Shown piece after piece: positions 1 through 3,632 of a stretch of DNA of 6,701 bases (position 1 is the stretch's first letter; the number at the start of each line of letters is the position of its first letter). This DNA is from an uncultured Eubacteriales bacterium (GTDB taxonomy: Bacteria; Bacillota; Clostridia; Oscillospirales; Oscillospiraceae). The position numbers and the translations under genes were made by a program. The stretch spans positions 1 through 6,701 of the forward strand of contig CABSAB010000078.1 in NCBI GenBank assembly GCA_902475515.1, given 5' to 3'. The notes under the pieces are model-generated. The model worked only from the letters and a program-made list of their open reading frames with translations. It was not told where the DNA came from and made no database searches.

Positions 1-210
1 GTCTATACGGATCATATTGAGGGAGCCTGTTTTCGCATTGTCGCAAATACCCAAACACTGGAAAATTTTCAGGAGACTTATGATAATATCAGCAGTGTTT
101 CTACAATTAAAAATAAAATTATGGTCAATCTAAAAGACGGGTGTACATTAAGATGCAATGCTAACAATGCAAAAGATGTTGCCGCAGCTATCAGAGAGCG
201 AATTGTATAA
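1..210 (+). CDS. C-terminal fragment of an unrecognised protein (possible bacterial PH-like fold)
   Basis: Frame 1 is open from the first base to a TAA at 208-210 and gives the last 69 residues of a protein that starts left of the window. The end, with a KIMVNLKDGCTLRC strand pair followed by a short amphipathic helix (NNAKDVAAAIRERIV), resembles the last strands and C-terminal helix of bacterial PH-like domains. In these an 'LKDG' turn is commonly followed by a residue-poor strand and an 'NAxxVxxxI' helix. That resemblance is an inference from pattern only. There are no membrane segments and no catalytic motif in the visible part. By hand count it is about 36% GC, clearly lower than every other gene here, so it may have a different origin. 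It converges on the ferritin gene, with a shared hairpin between them. The existence of the coding end is fairly sure; the function is unknown. Confidence 0.6.
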   Translation, partial: VYTDHIEGACFRIVANTQTLENFQETYDNISSVSTIKNKIMVNLKDGCTLRCNANNAKDVAAAIRERIV

Positions 211-222
211 AAGAAAACGCCA

Positions 223-250
223 GAGCGGAAGCCAACCTTGGCTTCCGCTC
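223..250. terminator. Hairpin between convergent genes
   Basis: A perfect 11-bp stem (GAGCGGAAGCC / GGCTTCCGCTC) with a 6-base loop lies 12 bases after the stop of the left gene and 13 bases before the ferritin stop. The + strand tail is only moderately T-rich (AATCTTTCTA). The minus-strand tail after the stem reads TGGCGTTTTCTTTT, which has a better T-tract. Its position between two converging stops suggests a shared intrinsic terminator. Confidence 0.75.
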
Positions 251-263
251 AATCTTTCTAACG

Positions 264-776
264 TTATTCCGCACTGGTCTGCGGCGCCGTATAGGTCCGT
301 CCCGCATACTCCTGATCCAGCAGATACAGGCCCTTGGGGTCCGCGCCGAACAGCTTGTAGCGGCTGACCATGGAATCGGCATTGTCCTCCTCCTCCATCT
401 GCTCGTCCACAAACCAATCCAGGAACTTCATGGTCCGGTAGTCCTTGGCCTGATGGGCCTCATGGTAGATGTCATGGATCAGAGAAGTCACATAGCGCTC
501 ATGCTCCGCCGCGGCCTCCAGGGGGTCCAGAACGGTCTTGAACACCTTGTCCGGCTTGTCAATGGCCTCCAGGGTGACCTTCAGGTTGTTGGTCTGCATA
601 TACTGGATGAACTGGAGGGCATGGTCGCGCTCCTCTTGAGCCTGGATCATGTAGTAATTGGAGTAGCCGTCCAGGTCCATCTCATCGTAGAAGTTGGCCA
701 TATCCAGGTACAGATAGGCGCTGTAGAATTCCTTGTTCACCTGCTGGTTCAGCAGGGCCGCAACTTTGTCGTTCAT
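264..776 (-). CDS. ftnA: Non-haem ferritin (FtnA type)
   Basis: This 170-residue protein has the length expected for bacterial ferritin. It should form the 24-subunit cytoplasmic cage that oxidises Fe(II) and stores it as mineral. All ferroxidase-centre residues known from E. coli FtnA are present, each shifted by one: E16, Y23, E49, H52, E93 and E129. The third-site glutamates E48, E125 and E128 are also present. The helix motifs are NKEFYSAYLYLDMANF, QAQEERDHA and FVDEQMEEEDNA, and there is no haem-binding Met of the bacterioferritin kind in an obvious place. The start is set by AAGGAGGT at 783-790, six bases upstream of ATG. It is the last gene of the perR-rubrerythrin-ferritin cluster. 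The 65-base gap before it holds a hairpin and leaves no clear room for a promoter, so co-transcription with rubrerythrin is likely. That fits a role in withdrawing iron during peroxide stress. Confidence 0.95.
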   Translation of the reverse strand: MNDKVAALLNQQVNKEFYSAYLYLDMANFYDEMDLDGYSNYYMIQAQEERDHALQFIQYMQTNNLKVTLEAIDKPDKVFKTVLDPLEAAAEHERYVTSLIHDIYHEAHQAKDYRTMKFLDWFVDEQMEEEDNADSMVSRYKLFGADPKGLYLLDQEYAGRTYTAPQTSAE

Positions 777-804
777 AATTGTACCTCCTTAAAATTTGGG
801 CAAA

Positions 805-831
805 CCGCCGGCCCTTTGACAGGGCCGGCGG
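805..831 (-). terminator. Intercistronic GC-rich hairpin between rubrerythrin and ferritin genes
   Basis: A perfect 11-bp stem (CCGCCGGCCCT / AGGGCCGGCGG) with a 5-base loop begins 10 bases after the rubrerythrin stop. On the minus strand it is followed by TTTGCCCAAATTTT, an interrupted T-tract, and then directly by the ferritin ribosome site. Since ferritin has no obvious promoter of its own, this may be a leaky terminator that lowers ferritin output, or an RNA-stabilising or processing hairpin. The sequence alone cannot decide between these. Confidence 0.6.
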
Positions 832-841
832 AGTGTTGATC

Positions 842-1435
842 TTAGCCGAAATAACGGTCCAGCAGGCCCTTGAGCGCCTTCCCATGCCGGGCCTCGTCGC
901 GGGCCATCTCATGGACGGTGTCATGAATGGCGTCCAGCCCGTTCTTCTTGGCGCAGGTAGCCAGCTCCACCTTGCCCTCGGTGGCGCCGTACTCGCAGTC
1001 CACACGCCATGCCAGGTTCTTCTTGGTGGAGGCAGTCATGCTGGGCTCCAGCTCCTCGCCCAGCAGCTCCGCAAACTTTGCCGCGTGCTCGGCCTCCTCG
1101 TAAGCGGCCTTCTCCCAGTACAGGCCGATCTCGGGATAGCCCTCACGATGGGCAATGCGGGCCATGCACAGATACATACCAACCTCGGAGCACTCGCCGT
1201 TGAAGTTGGCCTTCAGCTGCTCCAGGATATACGCCTTGTCCTCATCGGACACAGCGGCGTTGGTCTTCACAGTTTTGGCATATACGCCGTACTCGTGCTC
1301 GGCGGCCAGGGTCATGTCGCCGCTCATCTCCTTGAACTTGTCAGCGCCAACGCCGCACAGGGGGCACTTGAAATCGGCGGGCAGGGACTCGCCCTCGTAA
1401 ACGTAACCGCAGACAGTACATACAAACTTTTTCAT
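842..1435 (-). CDS. rbr: Reverse rubrerythrin (rubredoxin-first), probable NADH-dependent peroxidase
   Basis: This 197-residue cytoplasmic diiron protein has its domains in the 'reverse' order known from clostridia. An N-terminal rubredoxin-like iron site comes first (C6-x2-C9 and C24-x2-C27, residues 1-35), followed by a four-helix erythrin domain (about 40-197). Visible diiron ligand candidates are E81/E84 in the first helix, E114-x2-H117, E148/E153 and E181-x2-H184. Characterised reverse rubrerythrins reduce H2O2 (and O2) to water with electrons from NADH through a reductase and rubredoxin; that role is inferred here from the family. I chose the ATG at 1435 because GGAGGT at 1443-1448 sits seven bases before it. 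A further in-frame ATG at 1450 overlaps that ribosome site and would add five residues. It lies 47 bases after perR and 65 before ferritin on the same strand. No separate strong promoter is visible, so PerR control through the perR promoter is likely. Confidence 0.93.
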   Translation of the reverse strand: MKKFVCTVCGYVYEGESLPADFKCPLCGVGADKFKEMSGDMTLAAEHEYGVYAKTVKTNAAVSDEDKAYILEQLKANFNGECSEVGMYLCMARIAHREGYPEIGLYWEKAAYEEAEHAAKFAELLGEELEPSMTASTKKNLAWRVDCEYGATEGKVELATCAKKNGLDAIHDTVHEMARDEARHGKALKGLLDRYFG

Positions 1436-1442
1436 GATTGTT

Positions 1443-1448
1443 ACCTCC
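1443..1448 (-). promoter_or_regulatory. Ribosome binding site deciding the rubrerythrin start
   Basis: GGAGGT on the minus strand lies 7 bases upstream of the ATG at 1435. It excludes the in-frame ATG at 1448-1450, which falls on the edge of the same element. Confidence 0.85.
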
Positions 1449-1468
1449 ATATTTCATTTGAAAAATTC

Positions 1469-1483
1469 ACGGGATATTCCCGT
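1469..1483 (-). terminator. Short hairpin between perR and rubrerythrin genes (weak terminator or attenuator)
   Basis: On the minus strand, ACGGGA and TCCCGT form a 6-bp stem with a 3-base loop, touching the last base of the perR stop codon. It is followed by GAATTTTTC. The stem is short, so at most partial termination is expected. It may reduce expression downstream of perR or only mark the end of that coding part. Confidence 0.35.
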
Positions 1484-1875
1484 TATTGAAGCGTTTTCCG
1501 GCATCGGGGGCACAGCCCCGTCAGCCGCAGCGAGGTGCCGGTGATATGGCAGCCGGAATCGGTCTCTGCCTGATGGAGCACCGCCTGGGGAAGCTCCATC
1601 TGCGGCAGGTCCAGCACCGTGCCGCAGCCCTCGCAGATGAAGTGCGTGTGGGGCTCCACAATGGTGTCGAACCGCTCTTGGCCGTCGATGGTGCCCAGGG
1701 ATTGGATCATTCCGGCGGCTTTTAATTGGCCGAGATTCCGGTATACCGTGGCCAAGCTCAGGTCTGGGAACTCCGGGCGCAGCTGATGATAGATCCAGTC
1801 CGCGCTGGGATGAGAGCGGGTGGCTCGGAGGCAGTCATAGATGGCCTGGCGTTTTTTGCTGAACCGCTGGCGCAT
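1483..1875 (-). CDS. perR: PerR, Fur-family peroxide-responsive repressor
   Basis: This 130-residue DNA-binding metalloregulator has an N-terminal winged helix (about 1-65, with the recognition-helix motif SLATVYRNL at 40-48) and a C-terminal dimerisation domain. Aligned on conserved motifs with B. subtilis PerR, all five regulatory metal ligands are present at a constant offset of 15: H22 (H37), D70 (D85), H76 (H91), H78 (H93) and D89 (D104). The structural zinc site is also intact (C81-x2-C84 and C122-x2-C125). An Asp at the D104 position is a mark of PerR rather than Fur. In PerR, H37 and H91 are the residues oxidised by peroxide when Fe(II) is bound. The start at 1875 is chosen because AGAGGTG lies 5 bases upstream. 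The in-frame ATG at 1905 has no ribosome site and falls within the operator. The gene leads a cluster with rubrerythrin and ferritin, both plausible PerR targets, and is probably autoregulated. Confidence 0.92.
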   Translation of the reverse strand: MRQRFSKKRQAIYDCLRATRSHPSADWIYHQLRPEFPDLSLATVYRNLGQLKAAGMIQSLGTIDGQERFDTIVEPHTHFICEGCGTVLDLPQMELPQAVLHQAETDSGCHITGTSLRLTGLCPRCRKTLQ

Positions 1876-1880
1876 GGCAT

Positions 1881-1887
1881 CACCTCT
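1881..1887 (-). promoter_or_regulatory. Ribosome binding site deciding the perR start
   Basis: AGAGGTG on the minus strand lies 5 bases before the ATG at 1875. The alternative ATG at 1903-1905 has no such element upstream, only AT-rich operator sequence. Confidence 0.8.
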
Positions 1888-1890
1888 CTT

Positions 1891-1910
1891 GCAAATGATA
1901 ATCATTATTG
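1891..1910. promoter_or_regulatory. Fur/PerR-type operator in the perR leader
   Basis: The + strand 15-mer TGATAATCATTATTG at 1896-1910 fits the 7-1-7 dyad pattern of Fur-family boxes. It has two differences from TGATAAT-N-ATTATCA and three from the PerR consensus TTATAAT-N-ATTATAA. The longer 19-mer at 1891-1909 matches 16 of 19 positions of the classical E. coli Fur box. It begins only about 5 bases downstream of the predicted transcription start, so a bound dimer should block polymerase. The natural ligand is PerR itself (autoregulation), but a separate Fur protein encoded elsewhere could also bind. Confidence 0.85.
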
Positions 1911-1921
1911 ATTATGGCTGC

Positions 1922-1950
1922 ATTATAGCACGTCTGATACTGCTTGTAAA
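1922..1950 (-). promoter_or_regulatory. perR: SigA-type promoter of the perR cluster
   Basis: On the minus strand, TTTACA (1950-1945, 5 of 6 consensus) is followed after exactly 17 bases by a perfect TATAAT (1927-1922). Predicted initiation is near 1915, directly upstream of the Fur/PerR box. The A/T block at about 1960-1980 upstream could act as an UP element and also serves as the T-tract of the preceding terminator. This is the only strong promoter seen for the three-gene cluster. Confidence 0.85.
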
Positions 1951-1969
1951 GAGGTCTGCAAAAAATTTT

Positions 1970-2019
1970 TTAAAAAATTAAACCGGGCTTCATGGGAGTG
2001 TTCCCAGAAAGCCCGGTTT
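1970..2019 (-). terminator. Intrinsic terminator of the glycoside hydrolase gene
   Basis: An 11-bp stem (bases 1980-1990 with 2009-2019) encloses a second 5-bp stem (TGGGA/TCCCA, 1993-1997 with 2002-2006). On the minus strand it is followed by TTTAATTTTTT. It starts 13 bases after the hydrolase stop and ends upstream of the perR promoter, insulating the two units. The opposite strand has only four Ts after the stem, so it is mainly a minus-strand terminator. Confidence 0.88.
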
Positions 2020-2031
2020 TGCTTCATTTTG

Positions 2032-3336
2032 TCAGGAGATCACGCCATAGCGGACCTTTGCCTCCAGTACCCGCCGCACGCTCTGATCGATCTGATCCTC
2101 CGAGAGGGTGCCGCTGGTGATGGCGTTTTTCACGGCCTCTACCACGGCCGAGAGATTGGTGGGGCACAGCACCATGTCACATCCGGCGGAAAGGGCCTGG
2201 ACTACTGCCTCGGCAGAGGTGTAGTGGTCCGCAATGGCGCCCATGCCCACGGAGTCAGTGATGATGATGCCGTCATAGCCCAGTTCCTCCCGCAGAAGGC
2301 CCGTGACGATCTCCTGGGACATGGAAGCGGGGGTGTCTTCATCCAGAGCGGACATGGTCATATGGCCCATCATGATCATGGGCACGCCGCTCTCGATGGC
2401 CGCCTGGAAGGGCAGAAAATCGCATTCCCGCAGTTCCTCCAACGTCCGGTCTGTGACGGCCAGGCCCTCGTGGGTGTCTCCGGAGGTGCTGCCGTGACCG
2501 GGGAAGTGCTTGGGACACGAGAGGATGCCCGCCTCCTCAAAGCCTGCGATCTCCATGGAGACCATGGTCGAGACCAGCTCCGGGTCCGAGCCGAAGCTCC
2601 GGACCGACACCACGGTGTTTTCGTCGTTGCTGAGCACGTCCGCCACCGGGGCAAAGTCCAGGTTAAAGCCCAGGTCCTTCAGCTGGGAGCCAAGGGTCAG
2701 GCCGATCTGATAGGCCGCCTCGGTGTCGCCGGCGTCGCCGTAGACCCGCATGTCCTCATATTCCGTGACGCCCAGAGGGGTGGCACGGCTGACGCTGCCG
2801 CCCTCTTCATCCACGCCCAGAAGCAGGCCCGGGACGGTGAGGGTAGCGGCCGTTTCCCGGATGGCCGAGAGCATAGCCGTGGCCTGATCCGCAGTTTCCA
2901 GATTGGCCCCAAAGAAGATCAGTCCGCCCACAGGATACTGCGCCAGGGCGTCCATCGCGTCGTTATTAAAGCCCGTGACCGTCTCCTGGCCGGTGAGGGC
3001 CTCCGGGGTCACCATGAGCAACTGGCAGATCTTCTCCTCCAAAGTCATGCGGGAGAGGATTTCCGCCGGGTCTGTGGAGGGGGACTGGGAGAGGACCTCC
3101 GGGCTTTCGGCAGAGGCTGCAACGGCTTCCGGCGTTTCCTGGGGCAGCGCCGTGACTGCCGCGGCAGGGGCCTGGGCAGGCAGTTCGTCCGGAAGCTCCT
3201 CCTGGGAGGCCTGTGCTGCCGCGCTCTTCTGGGTCAGCGCATCATAGCGGGCGGAAAAGAGCAGTGTGGACCCGGTGAAGGCCAGCGCCAGCACCAGGAG
3301 TACCATCAATATAGAAACCAAAATTCGTTTACCCAT
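2032..3336 (-). CDS. Membrane-anchored family 3 glycoside hydrolase, beta-N-acetylhexosaminidase (NagZ-like)
   Basis: This 434-residue protein has one N-terminal hydrophobic segment (about 4-27, after MGKR), an Ala/Pro/Glu/Ser-rich spacer (about 32-88) and a single GH3 barrel domain (about 90-434). The NagZ-class signatures are VDEEGG at 175-180, KHFPGHG at 276-282 followed by GDTH with H289 (the acid/base His of this subgroup), and TDSVGMGAI with the nucleophile D361. Family knowledge suggests removal of terminal N-acetylglucosamine from peptidoglycan fragments, with the enzyme facing outward on a membrane anchor. There is no lipobox cysteine, so the helix is a signal anchor or cleavable signal peptide. 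The start at 3336 has AGGAGGTTT at 3341-3349. An upstream in-frame ATG would add 54 residues of untypical sequence ahead of the signal segment and is rejected. It lacks the second GH3 domain and extra C-terminal domain found in some Gram-positive homologues. Substrate specificity is inferred. Confidence 0.9.
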   Translation of the reverse strand: MGKRILVSILMVLLVLALAFTGSTLLFSARYDALTQKSAAAQASQEELPDELPAQAPAAAVTALPQETPEAVAASAESPEVLSQSPSTDPAEILSRMTLEEKICQLLMVTPEALTGQETVTGFNNDAMDALAQYPVGGLIFFGANLETADQATAMLSAIRETAATLTVPGLLLGVDEEGGSVSRATPLGVTEYEDMRVYGDAGDTEAAYQIGLTLGSQLKDLGFNLDFAPVADVLSNDENTVVSVRSFGSDPELVSTMVSMEIAGFEEAGILSCPKHFPGHGSTSGDTHEGLAVTDRTLEELRECDFLPFQAAIESGVPMIMMGHMTMSALDEDTPASMSQEIVTGLLREELGYDGIIITDSVGMGAIADHYTSAEAVVQALSAGCDMVLCPTNLSAVVEAVKNAITSGTLSEDQIDQSVRRVLEAKVRYGVIS

Positions 3337-3340
3337 AGGG

Positions 3341-3349
3341 AAACCTCCT
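3341..3349 (-). promoter_or_regulatory. Ribosome binding site deciding the hydrolase start
   Basis: AGGAGGTTT on the minus strand lies 4 bases before the ATG at 3336, with the AGGAGG core 7 bases away. It supports a start that places the hydrophobic segment directly at the N-terminus. Confidence 0.85.
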
Positions 3350-3375
3350 GCAAATGGGGTCATAGTCTTTGTTCT

Positions 3376-3404
3376 AGTATACCGCAACTTCAAAAAAAAT
3401 GCTA
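3376..3404 (-). promoter_or_regulatory. Possible promoter of the glycoside hydrolase gene
   Basis: TATACT (3381-3376 on the minus strand, 5 of 6 consensus) lies about 40 bases upstream of the start codon. At a 17-base spacing the -35 position is TAGCAT, which is poor. Polymerase may need help from the long A/T tracts upstream. The true promoter may instead lie further up in the 3410-3500 region. Confidence 0.35.
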
Positions 3405-3435
3405 CCGTCCCCGCGAAAAAAGCAGAATTTTCCCG

Positions 3436-3471
3436 AAAAAACCGGCGCCAAATTTTAACGCACGGTTTTTT
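3436..3471. repeat. A6CCG / CGGT6 inverted repeat in the divergent intergenic region
   Basis: AAAAAACCG (3436-3444) and CGGTTTTTT (3463-3471) are perfect 9-bp inverted copies with an 18-base AT-rich spacer. It lies between the divergent hydrolase and lectin genes, upstream of both predicted promoters. It could be an operator, bent DNA, or chance in A/T-tract-rich sequence. The whole non-coding stretch 3337-3632 (296 bases) otherwise holds only the promoters and dyads listed separately. Confidence 0.35.
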
Positions 3472-3489
3472 AACAAAATTCGCAGTTCT

Positions 3490-3520
3490 TTGACACAAAC
3501 CGGGAAAACTATGCTATAAT
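3490..3520 (+). promoter_or_regulatory. Promoter P1 of the zinc-ribbon/lectin gene
   Basis: A perfect TTGACA (3490-3495) and a perfect TATAAT (3515-3520) are separated by 19 bases, longer than the usual 17. A TG one base before the -10 (TGCTATAAT) gives an extended -10 that would compensate. The -10 is embedded in the palindrome GCTAT-A-ATAGC (3513-3523). Predicted initiation is near 3527, leaving a leader of about 105 bases. Confidence 0.75.
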
Positions 3521-3542
3521 AGCTCCATATTATAAAAATAAG

Positions 3543-3573
3543 ATAGCACAAGTGCGCCTGTATGTGCTATAAT
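3543..3573 (+). promoter_or_regulatory. Inverted repeat with second TGCTATAAT box (possible operator or promoter P2)
   Basis: ATAGCACA (3543-3550) and TGTGCTAT (3563-3570) form a perfect 8-bp inverted repeat with a 12-base spacer. The right arm runs into a second extended -10, TGCTATAAT (3565-3573), identical to that of P1. No good -35 exists at 16-18 bases. The element may be an operator downstream of P1, a second start site near 3580, or both. Confidence 0.5.
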
Positions 3574-3583
3574 GAAACCTATC

Positions 3584-3604
3584 ACCGGATTCTGCCGGTT
3601 TTTT
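3584..3604 (+). terminator. Short leader hairpin with T6 tail (possible attenuator)
   Basis: ACCGG and CCGGT form a 5-bp stem with a 6-base loop and run into six Ts (3599-3604), within the leader of the lectin gene and 28 bases before its start codon. An alternative pairing of AAACC (3575-3579) with GGTTT (3597-3601) excludes this stem. The stem is short, so strong termination is unlikely. Confidence 0.35.
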
Positions 3605-3615
3605 ACAAATATTAC

Positions 3616-3623
3616 AGAAAGGA
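3616..3623 (+). promoter_or_regulatory. Ribosome binding site deciding the zinc-ribbon/lectin gene start
   Basis: AGAAAGGA lies 9 bases before the ATG at 3633. The in-frame ATG at 3624 touches this element directly, so it cannot be served by it. Confidence 0.7.
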
Positions 3624-3632
3624 ATGAGCACC

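Noticed and set aside
779..1489. A + strand reading frame of 236 codons opposite rubrerythrin
   Set aside because: It is the antisense shadow of a gene with complete cofactor ligands. It overlaps the hairpin and both ribosome sites and has no recognisable motif.
1903..1905. Alternative upstream ATG for perR (10 extra residues)
   Set aside because: It lies inside the operator with no ribosome site. The ATG at 1875 has AGAGGTG at proper spacing and gives a normal PerR N-terminus.
2029..3519. Long + strand reading frame of 496 codons opposite the glycoside hydrolase gene
   Set aside because: It is a mirror of the GC-rich hydrolase gene. It has no ribosome site or domain signatures, and its composition is typical of an antisense shadow (His/Gly/Arg rich).
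3529..3543. TTATAA-containing stretch resembling a PerR box near P1 of the lectin gene
   Set aside because: It matches only about 10 of 14 informative positions in an AT-rich stretch and lacks dyad symmetry, so it is not supportable as a site.
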